A stretch of 64,000 nt of DNA, taken from assembly GCF_015356115.1 (NCBI RefSeq), contig NZ_CP063056.1, positions 1,116,001 to 1,180,000 of the forward strand, given 5' to 3'. The notes under the pieces were generated by a model. That model was given only the letters and a program-made list of their open reading frames with translations, did not search any database and had not been told where the DNA came from. Both the position numbers and the translations under genes were made by a program. Below are positions 27,031 to 36,605 of this stretch, piece after piece; position 1 is the first letter of the stretch; the number at the start of each line of letters is the position of its first letter. This DNA comes from Rodentibacter haemolyticus. Its GTDB lineage: Bacteria > Pseudomonadota > Gammaproteobacteria > Enterobacterales > Pasteurellaceae.

Positions 27031-27106
27031 GGGCGATTAGCTCAGTTGGGAGAGCACCTCCCTTACAAGGAGGGGGTCACTGGTTCGAGACCGGTATCGC
27101 CCACCA
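27031..27106 (+). tRNA. tRNA-Val (anticodon TAC), copy 4
   Basis: Matches copy 1; last of the array. A terminator follows about 50 bases later. Confidence 0.97.
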
Positions 27107-27158
27107 CCTCTTCTAATATCTTCTTCAATAACCTTAATTTCTATTTTCAAATAAAAAA

Positions 27159-27197
27159 CGATCATAAAACCTTTTATTTTATGACCGCTCTTTTTTT
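27159..27197 (+). terminator. terminator of the tRNA-Val array
   Basis: CGATCATAAAA and TTTTATGACCG form an 11-bp stem with one mismatch and are followed by CTC and seven T residues. Confidence 0.75.
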
Positions 27198-27210
27198 AAA
27201 TGAATTTCAA

Positions 27211-28203
27211 TTAAATCGGCTCTAATCCCAACACTTTACGTCCATTAATACTTGCAATATCCACCATCGCATCTAAATGAGGAAAACGACAACCTGCCGC
27301 AAGCAAACTCAATTCCTGCCACAAATCACCCTCGCAAAGCGGCACCATATAATCGCAAATATTATCTGTTCCCAAAGCAACCGTAATACCTTCCGGAATC
27401 ATTTCATCTGCCGGTGTTAAAGCGTTATGGAACGGCATTAAGTCTTCTTTCCGATTACTATCAATCCATGCCATCGGGCAAGCAATCATCATCATTTTTG
27501 CTTTACGCATTTTTTCATAAAGTTGATAACGATATTCTTTGGAATGCGATCCGATAGAGATTCCGTGAATCCCGACCACACGCCCTTCCATACCGTGTTC
27601 AATGGTTTTATCACATAATTGCTCGGTTTCTTTTTCACTTGGATTATTAAATTGATCCACGTGCACATGGCACATAATACCAAGAGATTTTGCCTTATCC
27701 AGCAAAATATCCATTGCCTCTAAACCGCGTCCATAATCCAATTCATCGCGATATGGCAAACCGCCTATCATATCCACCATTTCCGAACCGATATCAAACC
27801 ATTTACGGGCAGTGGGCTCAATCACGCCTTTTAAGGTTTGATTGGCAAATTTTAAAATAATGTCATGCTTATAGACTTCACGTGCTTTGTGAGCAGCGAT
27901 AATTGCACGATCTTCGCAAATCGGATCAATATCAACGAATGTACCGAAAGCCGTTACACCTTGGGAAATCATTAACTCGATAGACTGGCAAAATCGCGCA
28001 TAGTAATCATCAACGCTGGAAGTGCGTTTTACTTCATCGACCAAATCCCATTTTTGCTGCAAATTGCTACTATGATAAATCCCGATTTTTTCCGGAGTCA
28101 TCGTAAAGGCGCGATCTGCATGCGCGTGGGCATTCACCCAACCGCCTTTTTTAATGATCTCATCGCGAATATAGGTTTTAAAACTACGAACGTGGCTTTT
28201 CAT
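27211..28203 (-). CDS. amidohydrolase-family deaminase/hydrolase
   Basis: 330 residues with the metal-dependent amidohydrolase barrel. The HxH motif is WVNAHAHADRAF near residue 25, the third metal His is in CHVHVDQFNNP, HGISIGS supplies another, and the metal Asp is in LGTDNICDY near the end. The pattern is closest to cytosine-deaminase-like and atrazine-type hydrolases, which deaminate or hydrolyse heterocycles or cyclic amides in the cytoplasm. It is somewhat shorter than cytosine deaminase. No transporter or pathway partner is adjacent, so the substrate cannot be inferred. It converges on the tRNA-Val array. Confidence 0.8.
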   Translation of the reverse strand: MKSHVRSFKTYIRDEIIKKGGWVNAHAHADRAFTMTPEKIGIYHSSNLQQKWDLVDEVKRTSSVDDYYARFCQSIELMISQGVTAFGTFVDIDPICEDRAIIAAHKAREVYKHDIILKFANQTLKGVIEPTARKWFDIGSEMVDMIGGLPYRDELDYGRGLEAMDILLDKAKSLGIMCHVHVDQFNNPSEKETEQLCDKTIEHGMEGRVVGIHGISIGSHSKEYRYQLYEKMRKAKMMMIACPMAWIDSNRKEDLMPFHNALTPADEMIPEGITVALGTDNICDYMVPLCEGDLWQELSLLAAGCRFPHLDAMVDIASINGRKVLGLEPI

Positions 28204-28403
28204 ACAAACTCCATAAAAAAGAATGAGGATAAAAAGACGAGAAGCGTATTAATTGAAAGGCACGGCAAGCGTGGCGAGAAGCATAGTGATAATGTTATGA
28301 AAAACTCACGGATTTTCATTAATAACATCTTTTCAGTCTTAAACTGAGGCGCAAGTATAAAGGGTTGAAGCACAAAAAGCCATTCATTTTTACGATAAAA
28401 TCA

Positions 28404-28420
28404 AGGCGGAAATACCGCCT
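28404..28420 (-). terminator. hairpin after yejM
   Basis: AGGCGG and CCGCCT pair with a 5-base loop. On the minus strand TTGATTTTA follows, a weak T tract. Confidence 0.55.
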
Positions 28421-28428
28421 AACTTATC

Positions 28429-30177
28429 TTATTTCTCAAAAAATGAATTTTCCCGTTTAAACATTTCCAAGAACAGCCCCAATGGCGGACGTTCGGAAAA
28501 TTGTTCTTGATAAGTGCGGTCAAATTTTTTGTAGTTTCCTTTACGATCAATGTGATACTGCGTGCCATCCGGTTGAATCAATACGTTCCAACGATAATTT
28601 GAAGCAAGCACCCAATTATCTCCATTCAAATCAAATAAATTACGCCCTTGCGAATAATCACTCAACGGATTTTTTACCTTGAACACCGATGTCATCAACG
28701 CCGGCAATATATCGGTATGCCCGGTTAGCCCTTTTTCAACGCCCGCCGGTAAGTCTTTCCAATAGACCAGCAGCGGAACTTGAATAGCATCACGTCCAAA
28801 ATAACCGGAGCGATCTTTTTCATCCATTTTATGAAAAGCCAAACCGTGTTCTGCCGTTACAATCACGAGGGTATTTTCTAATGGCACGTTCATTAATGCC
28901 TGCTCAATCAACGCATCTATTCGTCCTAAAGTGCGGTCATATTCCGTCTCGTTTTTTGCCGTTAAATCAAGATCAAGATAAGCAAACCAAGGGGGTTGGG
29001 CGGTTCTTGCAGCCATAAATTCATTGAAATTTTTGACCGCACTTTCATTGCCGAATTTTCCTTGCGGCAACTTAATATTCTTAAAGAGGGCTTGACGGAA
29101 TAAGCTATCTTTAAAGTTTGTGGCTGAGAATAAACCAAATTGATATTTTTCCGAACGGAGTTTTTCAATCAATACGGACGGCGTATGGTTGCTCAGAATA
29201 CTGTCCGTATAATTTGCATTCAAACCATAGAATAAGCCGACCAACCCGGTATTATTTGTATTACCGCTGCTATAATGGTTGACAAATTGTGTCGAACCCT
29301 TAGCAAACGCCGCCAGTCTTGGCATTTTTTCACGAGAGACCGCATCATAACGCAGTCCTGAAACCGTGATCACTAAAAGATTCGGCTTATTTTCAAGCGG
29401 TGCAAAGGTGAGTTTATGCTTTGGATAATCAATCTTCAGCGCATCTAATCGTCCTTCCCGCTCCAATGTTTTCGTGTATTGCTCAAAATCCAACAAGCCG
29501 TGTTTTTCCAAGAAAGAGCGTGCCGTCATCGGGTAAGAAAGCGGAAAATTGGAACGTTGCATTGTAATCGGACGATACAAATAAGCATCCGCCCAAGCAT
29601 AAATAAGATGCGTTGCAATAAAAGTTGTTATGAAAAATACCCCTACGCCTTTCAGCCATTTTTGCCGTTCAAGACTACGGAGCTTTTCCCAGCTCCAACG
29701 GGAAAACAGCATTTGAGCAAGCAAAATGATCGGCATTGGCGTAAAGAAAATTTGCCAATCGCGTGACATCTCACCATTTTCCGGATTCACCAATAAATTC
29801 CACACCACAGAAGATAAATGCAGATTAAAACGGTGAAATACTTCCGTATCAAACAGTAATAGCGTTGTACAAACCGTAGAAAGTATGACCGTTAAACCAC
29901 GGAAAGTGCGGTGATTTTTAACAACAAAACTCAGTGGAAAAATGACCAATAAATAAACGGCAAAAACGCAAAAACTGAAATGCCCGAGCAAGCTAACGAA
30001 GAAATAAAGTCTACCGCCAAGCGTATCGGGCCAATCAATGAGAAAAGCGTAACGTGCGCCGATCAGCACCGAAATAATAATATTAAAAAAGGCAAACCAA
30101 TGCCCCCACGAAATTTTTCGGGAGGTATCATCACGATATTGTTTCCCACTGAAAGTGCCTTTTTTAAACCACATCAT
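28429..30177 (-). CDS. yejM: YejM/PbgA/LapC-like inner-membrane protein
   Basis: 582 residues. Five membrane helices (DUF3413, about residues 20-195) precede a periplasmic alkaline-phosphatase/sulfatase-fold domain beginning NLLVITVSGLRYDAVSREKM. In enterobacteria it senses periplasmic LPS and controls FtsH/LapB-mediated turnover of LpxC; the same role is inferred. The fold resembles LPS phosphoethanolamine transferases, but the yejM-yejL-yejK neighbourhood identifies it. It starts one base after the yejL stop, so the two are coupled. The ATG is doubled (ATGATG); either could serve. Several uptake sequences lie inside it. Confidence 0.92.
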   Translation of the reverse strand: MMWFKKGTFSGKQYRDDTSRKISWGHWFAFFNIIISVLIGARYAFLIDWPDTLGGRLYFFVSLLGHFSFCVFAVYLLVIFPLSFVVKNHRTFRGLTVILSTVCTTLLLFDTEVFHRFNLHLSSVVWNLLVNPENGEMSRDWQIFFTPMPIILLAQMLFSRWSWEKLRSLERQKWLKGVGVFFITTFIATHLIYAWADAYLYRPITMQRSNFPLSYPMTARSFLEKHGLLDFEQYTKTLEREGRLDALKIDYPKHKLTFAPLENKPNLLVITVSGLRYDAVSREKMPRLAAFAKGSTQFVNHYSSGNTNNTGLVGLFYGLNANYTDSILSNHTPSVLIEKLRSEKYQFGLFSATNFKDSLFRQALFKNIKLPQGKFGNESAVKNFNEFMAARTAQPPWFAYLDLDLTAKNETEYDRTLGRIDALIEQALMNVPLENTLVIVTAEHGLAFHKMDEKDRSGYFGRDAIQVPLLVYWKDLPAGVEKGLTGHTDILPALMTSVFKVKNPLSDYSQGRNLFDLNGDNWVLASNYRWNVLIQPDGTQYHIDRKGNYKKFDRTYQEQFSERPPLGLFLEMFKRENSFFEK

Positions 30178-30178
30178 A

Positions 30179-30433
30179 TTAGTGCGTTTTTACTGCGTTA
30201 ACTAAAGCATTGGAAAAGGCTTGCGCCAAAGCCTCACGTTGAGTTTGCGGCACGCTGCTGGTAAGCAAATTGCTTGCCATATTGCCTAGTGCAATGAGAG
30301 ACAAATCGACAGGGGCTTTATGCTTTTCCAACACGGCTATCATATCATTTACAATTGCGCCGAGTTGCGCATCGGAATACTTTGAATGTTGAGCCATTTT
30401 ATTCAAAACGAGAGAAAAAAGTCGCTCTATCAT
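30179..30433 (-). CDS. yejL: YejL (UPF0352) family protein
   Basis: 84 residues, the family length. The sequence QHSKYSDAQLGAIVNDMIAV and LALGNMASNLLT-type helix pattern (SLIALGNMASNLL here) is typical of this small all-helical family. The function is unknown. It is cotranscribed with yejM (one-base gap) and divergent from yejK with a 93-base gap. Confidence 0.93.
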   Translation of the reverse strand: MIERLFSLVLNKMAQHSKYSDAQLGAIVNDMIAVLEKHKAPVDLSLIALGNMASNLLTSSVPQTQREALAQAFSNALVNAVKTH

Positions 30434-30526
30434 ACCCGATTATTTCCCAGATCCTAAACAATTTCTTTTTTCTTGATTAAAAAGTGCGGTTATAATTTGC
30501 AACGTTTTTGAAGAAAGGAAAAGAAA

Positions 30527-31543
30527 ATGAGTATTAGCGTTAATCAAATCGTACTCCATCAGCTAATCAAGCAAACTGACGGTGAAAATGCAGAAATGAA
30601 AAGCGTTCTGCGTGATGAATTGTTGGCGATCACGCCGGAAGTAGAACAAATGATGTTGCAATTACACCAAGGTTATCAAAATAAAGCGAAAGCTTTTGGG
30701 GTATTCCAAGAAAATTCCATCTTTGCCCAACATTTAAATCGCTTACTGGAACGGGAAATCGAATTTTTAGGTTTTAGCCAATCCTCCACCCAACTGCTCG
30801 CAAATGAATTAAGTAAATATAATTTTGCCGATAGCGGCACGCTCATTCTCTGCCAGTATAATTTTTTAGCCACCGACTATTTATTTATTGCGCTGCTTGA
30901 TAGCCGCCACAGTATGCTGGTAGACGAGCATTTGGACATTCGCCGTACGGAATATCTCGACATCACACAATTCGACATCGCCGCACGGATCAATTTGACG
31001 GATTTGCAGGTGAATGCGAACTCCAACCGCTATTTAACGTTTATCAAAGGACGTGTCGGTCGTAAAATCAGTGATTTCTTTATGGATTTTCTTGGTGCGG
31101 AAGAAGGATTAAATCCGCAAGTGCAAAATCAATGTTTATTACAAGCGGTGAGCGATTATTGTGAGCAAGGCGAATTAAATAAAGAGCAAACCCAAGCAGT
31201 GAAAAAGCAGGTTTTTGAGTATTGCAAAGGGCAGCTTAGCGGCGGCGAAGAGATTGAATTAACGGAACTTTCGGCAAACTTACCCACTCTAAACGAGCAA
31301 TCTTTTGTCGCCTTTGCCGAAGCACAAGATTACGGTTTAGAAGAAAGTATCCCACCGCTACGTTCTGCATTGAAATCGCTCACAAAATTCTCCGGTTCCG
31401 GTAAAGGCGTTACATTGAGTTTTGATGCGGATTTGCTTAATACGCGTATTCTTTGGGATCCGCTATCCGATGAATTAACGATTAAAGGTTTACCACCGAA
31501 TTTGAAAGATCAATTACAAAAAGCCCTAAAATCAGAGAATTAG
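30527..31543 (+). CDS. yejK: nucleoid-associated protein NdpA/YejK
   Basis: 338 residues. The N-terminus MSISVNQIVLHQLIKQTDGE and the KGRVGRKISDFFMDFLGAEE segment near residue 180 are family hallmarks. The protein is a nucleoid component in E. coli, where homologues also affect topoisomerase IV; the precise role is unclear. AGAAAGGAAAAGAAA precedes the ATG. An uptake sequence lies just upstream. Length and C-terminus are normal. Confidence 0.93.
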   Translation: MSISVNQIVLHQLIKQTDGENAEMKSVLRDELLAITPEVEQMMLQLHQGYQNKAKAFGVFQENSIFAQHLNRLLEREIEFLGFSQSSTQLLANELSKYNFADSGTLILCQYNFLATDYLFIALLDSRHSMLVDEHLDIRRTEYLDITQFDIAARINLTDLQVNANSNRYLTFIKGRVGRKISDFFMDFLGAEEGLNPQVQNQCLLQAVSDYCEQGELNKEQTQAVKKQVFEYCKGQLSGGEEIELTELSANLPTLNEQSFVAFAEAQDYGLEESIPPLRSALKSLTKFSGSGKGVTLSFDADLLNTRILWDPLSDELTIKGLPPNLKDQLQKALKSEN

Positions 31544-31606
31544 TTTGGCAAGTCCCGTAACTTTGGATATTATTTCAGAAAGTTTGCAGAAATTAAGGTA
31601 AAGAAA

Positions 31607-32020
31607 ATGCAATTTAAAACTATTTTTGGCGCAGCGGTATTGGCATTAAGCCTGACGGCTTGTTCAACTATCGAGAAAGTGGTTTATCGTATTGATGTGC
31701 CACAAGGGAATTACCTGGAAGCCGCTAATGTAGCGCAAGTAAAACAAGGTATGACGGCACAACAAGTACAATATTTACTTGGTACGCCGGTTTTAATTGA
31801 CCCTTATAGCAATCTCACTTGGTACTACGTGTTTTTACAACAACACGCCTATCAATCGCCGGAACAACATACTTTTACCGTAAAATTTGATCAACGCGGT
31901 ATTGTAACCGAAACCAATCTTGATAAGCCATTACCTGAAGTCGCCTCACAAAATGAAAATAACACGATTATTGAGCGCAATGGTAATGCACAGAAAAAAT
32001 CTTGGTGGAAATTCTGGTAA
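31607..32020 (+). CDS. bamE: outer-membrane assembly factor BamE
   Basis: 137 residues. A lipoprotein signal peptide ends in the lipobox LTAC (Cys 19). The BamE/SmpA domain follows, with the conserved YRIDVPQGNYL strand and QVKQGMTAQQVQYLLGTP. It is part of the BAM complex that folds outer-membrane proteins, including the autotransporter barrels encoded in this window. A Lys/Trp-rich tail (KKSWWKFW) ends the protein. It has its own terminator before cpxR. Confidence 0.95.
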   Translation: MQFKTIFGAAVLALSLTACSTIEKVVYRIDVPQGNYLEAANVAQVKQGMTAQQVQYLLGTPVLIDPYSNLTWYYVFLQQHAYQSPEQHTFTVKFDQRGIVTETNLDKPLPEVASQNENNTIIERNGNAQKKSWWKFW

Positions 32021-32032
32021 TTCCGGTCTATC

Positions 32033-32051
32033 GCCTGCTTTGCAGGCATTC
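32033..32051 (+). terminator. terminator after bamE
   Basis: GCCTGC and GCAGGC form a short perfect stem with a 3-base loop, followed by ATTCTTTC. It is modest in strength. Confidence 0.6.
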
Positions 32052-32089
32052 TTTCATCGGATAATTAAGTAACGATAAGGGAGTTGGTC

Positions 32090-32800
32090 ATGTCAAAAAT
32101 TTTACTCGTTGATGATGATACCGAACTAACGGACTTACTTGCGGAAGTGCTTTCGCTGGAAGGCTTTATTGTTGATGTGGCTAATAATGGTCAAGAAGCG
32201 TTGGATAAACTTGAGCAAAATTATGCATTAATTTTGTTAGATGTAATGATGCCGGTATTAAACGGCATCGAAACACTAAAACATATCCGCCAACAATCCA
32301 ACGTACCCGTTATGATGCTGAGCGCACGTGGTGAAGAAATTGATCGCGTACTCGGATTAGAACTGGGGGCTGACGACTATTTGCCAAAACCTTTTAATGA
32401 TCGGGAATTAGTTGCACGCATTAAAGCGATTTTACGTAGAAGTGTCGATTCAAATGGCACATCAAACCGCCCCCTCTCTTCTCAAAGGGACAAAAACGGA
32501 TGGGTAGATTTCCACGGATTAAAACTTCATTTAGAAAATCACTTAGCGTTCTATAAAACGCAAGATCTACATCTTACCGAATCAGAATTTGCATTACTGA
32601 GAGAGTTGGTTCGCTCCGCGGGAGAATTAGTCACCCGTGAAGAATTAAGTCTTAGTGCCTTAGGGAAAGCGCTTTCTCCATTTGATCGCTCAGTCGATAT
32701 GCATATGTCAAACCTACGTAAAAAATTACCACAAAAAGAAAACGGTTTGCCTTGGTTTAAAACCTTGCGTGGGCGAGGCTATCTTTTAGTTAATAAATAA
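32090..32800 (+). CDS. cpxR: envelope-stress response regulator CpxR
   Basis: 236 residues from ATG at 32090, which has AAGGGAG upstream; an in-frame TTG at 32084 is less likely. The receiver domain has VDDDTEL, phospho-acceptor Asp in LLLDVMMPVLNG and the KPFND lysine loop. The winged-helix domain ends TLRGRGYLLV. With CpxA it senses misfolded envelope proteins and adjusts chaperones and proteases. It starts soon after bamE and precedes cpxA by four bases, so the pair is coupled. Confidence 0.95.
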   Translation: MSKILLVDDDTELTDLLAEVLSLEGFIVDVANNGQEALDKLEQNYALILLDVMMPVLNGIETLKHIRQQSNVPVMMLSARGEEIDRVLGLELGADDYLPKPFNDRELVARIKAILRRSVDSNGTSNRPLSSQRDKNGWVDFHGLKLHLENHLAFYKTQDLHLTESEFALLRELVRSAGELVTREELSLSALGKALSPFDRSVDMHMSNLRKKLPQKENGLPWFKTLRGRGYLLVNK

Positions 32801-32804
32801 TCTT

Positions 32805-34220
32805 ATGCAGCGTAAAAAGAAATTTAGTCTGAATCAGTTAACCGTTAGCATCTTCGCCGTATTTTGGTTTGCTTTTTTAGCCATGATCGTAACCATTATT
32901 GCCCTTCCCTATGTTGATAACCGTTTTTACTCTGCGCTACAAAATAATGAAATTGCGAACTACCAAAAAACAATAGCTGAAATCATCTACCATCATAAAA
33001 TCAAATCCATTCTTTCTAAAACACCTCTACTTCCAGTCGAGCAGTTTGATATTGCCCGCCCTGTTATTTACAACCCTCATACTAAAGAAGTATTCGGTGC
33101 ATTTACTGAAGAAAAACCGCTTGTATATCGTTTTGCTGAAAATTCAACGGATTTTTCAATTCCAATGCGAAAGAATTTTGACGACATCCAAATTGCCGGC
33201 CCTTTCCAACTATATGCAAATAATGACTTTCATGAGCCGTTTTCACTCTTCTTCGTATCCCGTGTTGATCCGCATAAAGAGATACTTCAATATTTACTGA
33301 ATAACCCACTGACATTACTTATTTTAGCCCTGTTCATTACAACACCACTGCTGTGGTGGTTTACTTACACTATAGTAAAACCAATTTCTCGTTTGCAAAA
33401 AGCGGCAAACAATGTAGCACTGGGTAACTTTACAATTGATCCAAGACTAAGCCATGATGGACCGCTGGAGCTACGCCAAGTAGGTACTCGTTTTAACCGA
33501 ATGACAATGGCGATTAATGAATTAATCTCAAACCAACAAACCTTAATGTCTTCCATTTCTCATGAGATGAAAACACCACTAACCCGGCTTCAACTCGCTA
33601 CGGTACTACTGCGCCATCAAATCGGAGAAACCAATGCCGTTCAGCGCATTGAGAAAGAGGTTGCCCGTATGGATAAAATGATTAATGAGTTATTACTCAT
33701 CTCTCGTCAACAAATCAATGCGCAAGTAACAAGAACCATCTTTCCGGCAGAAAAAATTTGGCGTAATGTGGTACAAGATGCGGTATTTGAAGCCGAACAG
33801 CGTCATATTGAATTTGAGAAATCCTTCGATTTACCCCGCGATGTCGATATTTTTCTAAACGGCAATGAGGATCAACTACAAAGTGCGGTCGAAAATATTA
33901 TTAGAAACGCGCTGAAATATACAAAGGATAAGATCAAACTTCATATTTTTCTCCAAGAAGAAGAAGAAGAAGAAGAAGAATTCCTGAAGATCCGCATTGA
34001 TGACAACGGATCCGGGGTGCATCCGGAAGAATTGAAAAAAATTTTCTACCCATTCTATCGCGTTGATGAGACGCGTACACGCACAACCGGCGGCACCGGG
34101 CTTGGCTTGGCTATCGTTTCAAATGTCGTTAAGGGGCATCAAGGTAAAGTGTGGGCGGAAAAAAGTCCGTTAGGCGGCTTGGCGATGACTATCTCGTTAC
34201 CGCTTTGGGTAAACGAATAA
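32805..34220 (+). CDS. cpxA: sensor histidine kinase CpxA
   Basis: 471 residues. Two membrane helices (about residues 15-35 and 165-185) flank a periplasmic sensor domain, followed by HAMP and the H-box SSISHEMKTPLTRLQ near residue 250. The ATPase domain has the N-box (ENIIRNALKYT), DNGSGV and GTGLGLAIV. A run of eight Glu residues after LQ sits between the N-box and DNGSG; the DNA there is an AGA/GAA trinucleotide tract near 33956-33981 that could change in copy number without a frameshift. The gene is followed by a MITE-like element. Confidence 0.93.
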   Translation: MQRKKKFSLNQLTVSIFAVFWFAFLAMIVTIIALPYVDNRFYSALQNNEIANYQKTIAEIIYHHKIKSILSKTPLLPVEQFDIARPVIYNPHTKEVFGAFTEEKPLVYRFAENSTDFSIPMRKNFDDIQIAGPFQLYANNDFHEPFSLFFVSRVDPHKEILQYLLNNPLTLLILALFITTPLLWWFTYTIVKPISRLQKAANNVALGNFTIDPRLSHDGPLELRQVGTRFNRMTMAINELISNQQTLMSSISHEMKTPLTRLQLATVLLRHQIGETNAVQRIEKEVARMDKMINELLLISRQQINAQVTRTIFPAEKIWRNVVQDAVFEAEQRHIEFEKSFDLPRDVDIFLNGNEDQLQSAVENIIRNALKYTKDKIKLHIFLQEEEEEEEEFLKIRIDDNGSGVHPEELKKIFYPFYRVDETRTRTTGGTGLGLAIVSNVVKGHQGKVWAEKSPLGGLAMTISLPLWVNE

Positions 34221-34240
34221 AGAGAAGGGGGGAAAATTCC

Positions 34241-34405
34241 GGTATTATGTATCAGTTGCACAAAGCGCTTTGATATTTCTTGGGGTAGGGTGGGCAACTA
34301 GTTGCCCACCATTGAAATATCGTAATTAGAAAGGTGGGCAAAAATTTGCCCACCTTACAGGAACGATGGTATTTACGATGTTTTGTGCAATTGCTACATA
34401 ATACC
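34241..34405. repeat. MITE-like element, GGTATTATG family, copy 2
   Basis: 165 bp bounded by GGTATTATGTATCAGTTGCA on the left and its near-inverse TGCAATTGCTACATAATACC on the right. Exact 10-base direct repeats GGAAAATTCC lie outside both ends (34231-34240 and 34406-34415), as expected of a transposition target duplication. The interior holds two GTGGGCAA palindromes (34289-34310 and about 34333-34354). No coding frame is present, so movement would need a transposase supplied elsewhere. Confidence 0.85.
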
Positions 34406-34424
34406 GGAAAATTCCCCCCCTTTG

Positions 34425-36605
34425 CTAATGAAGTTTGAGACGTTTAAGTCTTAGAGAATTTGTTAATACCGAAATAGAGCTTAACGCCATTGCAGCACCG
34501 GCAATCACCGGATTCAAGTAGCCTAATGCCGCAAGCGGGATACCTAGCACATTATAAACCAACGCAAAAAAGAGATTTTGCTTGATATTTTTCAGTGTTG
34601 CTTGCGCAATCAAAATCCCATCGGCAAGCTGATTTACCGATTGGCGCATTAAGGTGACGGAGGCGGTTTGTTGTGCCACATCAGAACCGGATTTCATCGC
34701 AAAACTCACGTCCGCCATTGCAAGCGCCGCAGCATCATTAATGCCATCTCCTACCATTGCAACAATTCTTCCTTCTTGTTGTAAAGCATGAATTTTTGTC
34801 GCTTTCTCACGTGGTGAGCGCCGACCGAATGCCATTTTTATACCAAGCTGCCGTGCGACATAATCCACCACGGATTGGCGATCGCCACTCATCATTATCA
34901 CCTGAATATGATGCTGATGTAATCGCTTGATTGCGGCTTCGCTTTCTTTGCGTAAGGTATCCGTCAAAGCAAAAGCACCGGCAGTTTTTCCATTAATTGA
35001 AACCGCCACTACACTGGCAATGTCCCATACTTCCGCCAGATCATTCGGTAAATCAAATTCACAAAACGCAGGCGTCCCCACCTTGACGAGTCCTACTCCT
35101 TCTACTTCTGCCGAAATACCCGCTCCCACTTCGGCTTTCACCGAAAGTGCGGTCGGAATCGAAGCGATTTTTTTCTGCGCCTCACGCACAATCGCTTTCG
35201 CAAGAGGATGATTGGCATATTGTTCTACGGCTGCGGTAATGCGATATAAATCGTCTTCGGAAATGACCGCACTTTGCGGCAACCATACTGTAGCAATGTT
35301 TAGCTCACCGGTGGTTAGCGTACCGGTTTTGTCTAATACAACAGTATTAATATGCGCCGCTTGTTCCATTGCTGTCGCATCTTTAAACCAAACACCTGAA
35401 TTAACCGCTTTCCCCATGCCTGCCATAATCGCAGCCGGTGTGGCAAGCCCTAAAGCACAAGGGCAAGCAATCACCAGTACGGATACGGCGTGAATAATTG
35501 CGGTTTCAAGATCACCGGTTATCCGCCAAGTTAAGATAAAAGTGATTGCGGAAATACCAAGCACGACGGGGACAAAAACACCTGCCACTTTATCGGCAAA
35601 ACGCGCAATGGGCGCTTTCGAGCCTTGTGCTTCAGACAATGCGCTCATCATATCACCCAATAAAGTTTGGCTGCCGAGTTGATGCGCCCGATAAGTCAAA
35701 CTGCCTTCGGTTACCATTGCGCCGGCAAGAACCTTGCTTCTCGCCTGTTTCATTTCCGGCATCGATTCACCGGTTAAATGACTTTCATCACACCAGCCGT
35801 TTCCTTGCTCCACAATGCCGTCCGCAGCAATACGCTCCCCTTGATTTGCCCGCAATACATCACCGATTTTTACTTGATCAAGGGAAATAATCTGCCACAT
35901 TTCATCACGCCAAACGCTAACTTGGCTTGGCGTAAGCCGTAGCAACAATTCCAAACTATTGAGACTGTGTTTTTTTGTTCGCTCTTCTAAAAATTTACCG
36001 AGGCTTACAAAACCGATCACCATCACAGCCGCTTCAAAATACACGTGATGTAACGCATCGTGACCTTGTGCAGTGTGATAAAACAACATATAAACGGAAT
36101 ACAGATAAATCGTAAGTGTGCCGCTGCTCACCAAAACATCCATATTTGCCAATCCGCCGCGAATACTGCCTATTGCTCCGCGATAAAACGGAATGGCCAA
36201 CCCGAATTGCACAACGGTTGCTAACACAAATTGCCACATTGGCGGCAACATTAACTGATGATTACCGATCAACATTCCGATCATTCCGATTAAGAACGGA
36301 ATATTAATCACCAACAATAGCCAAAGTCGCCAATGGGATTTTTTATCTTCCCGCAAAAGCGACTGTTTGTCGGTTTTTAAACTTCCTTTAAAACCGGTTT
36401 TCTGAATAATGCCGAGAATATCATCCGCACTTGCCTGTGTCGGATCAAAAACGACCTGCGCTTCTTCCACCGCAAAATTGACATTCGCTTGTTCCACAAA
36501 AGGCTTTTTATTCAGCACTTTTTCAATTCGACTGGCGCAAGATTGACAAGTCATTCCCTCAATTTGAAGAGAAATTTTTTTACTCTGTTGCGTCAAAACC
36601 TGCAT
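34425..36605 (-). CDS. copA: copper-exporting P1B-type ATPase CopA
   Basis: 726 residues. One N-terminal metal-binding domain (IEGMTCQSCAS) is followed by eight membrane helices with the ion-site CPC motif (VIACPCALGLATPA). The phosphorylation motif DKTGTLTTGE, the HP motif (YANHPLAKAI) and GDGINDAAALAMAD are all intact. It pumps Cu(I) from the cytoplasm. Its start overlaps the end of the copZ-like gene by 26 bases, so the two are cotranscribed from the CueR-type promoter at 36830-36860. The low copy of N-terminal domains matches other Pasteurellaceae CopA proteins. Confidence 0.95.
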   Translation of the reverse strand: MQVLTQQSKKISLQIEGMTCQSCASRIEKVLNKKPFVEQANVNFAVEEAQVVFDPTQASADDILGIIQKTGFKGSLKTDKQSLLREDKKSHWRLWLLLVINIPFLIGMIGMLIGNHQLMLPPMWQFVLATVVQFGLAIPFYRGAIGSIRGGLANMDVLVSSGTLTIYLYSVYMLFYHTAQGHDALHHVYFEAAVMVIGFVSLGKFLEERTKKHSLNSLELLLRLTPSQVSVWRDEMWQIISLDQVKIGDVLRANQGERIAADGIVEQGNGWCDESHLTGESMPEMKQARSKVLAGAMVTEGSLTYRAHQLGSQTLLGDMMSALSEAQGSKAPIARFADKVAGVFVPVVLGISAITFILTWRITGDLETAIIHAVSVLVIACPCALGLATPAAIMAGMGKAVNSGVWFKDATAMEQAAHINTVVLDKTGTLTTGELNIATVWLPQSAVISEDDLYRITAAVEQYANHPLAKAIVREAQKKIASIPTALSVKAEVGAGISAEVEGVGLVKVGTPAFCEFDLPNDLAEVWDIASVVAVSINGKTAGAFALTDTLRKESEAAIKRLHQHHIQVIMMSGDRQSVVDYVARQLGIKMAFGRRSPREKATKIHALQQEGRIVAMVGDGINDAAALAMADVSFAMKSGSDVAQQTASVTLMRQSVNQLADGILIAQATLKNIKQNLFFALVYNVLGIPLAALGYLNPVIAGAAMALSSISVLTNSLRLKRLKLH

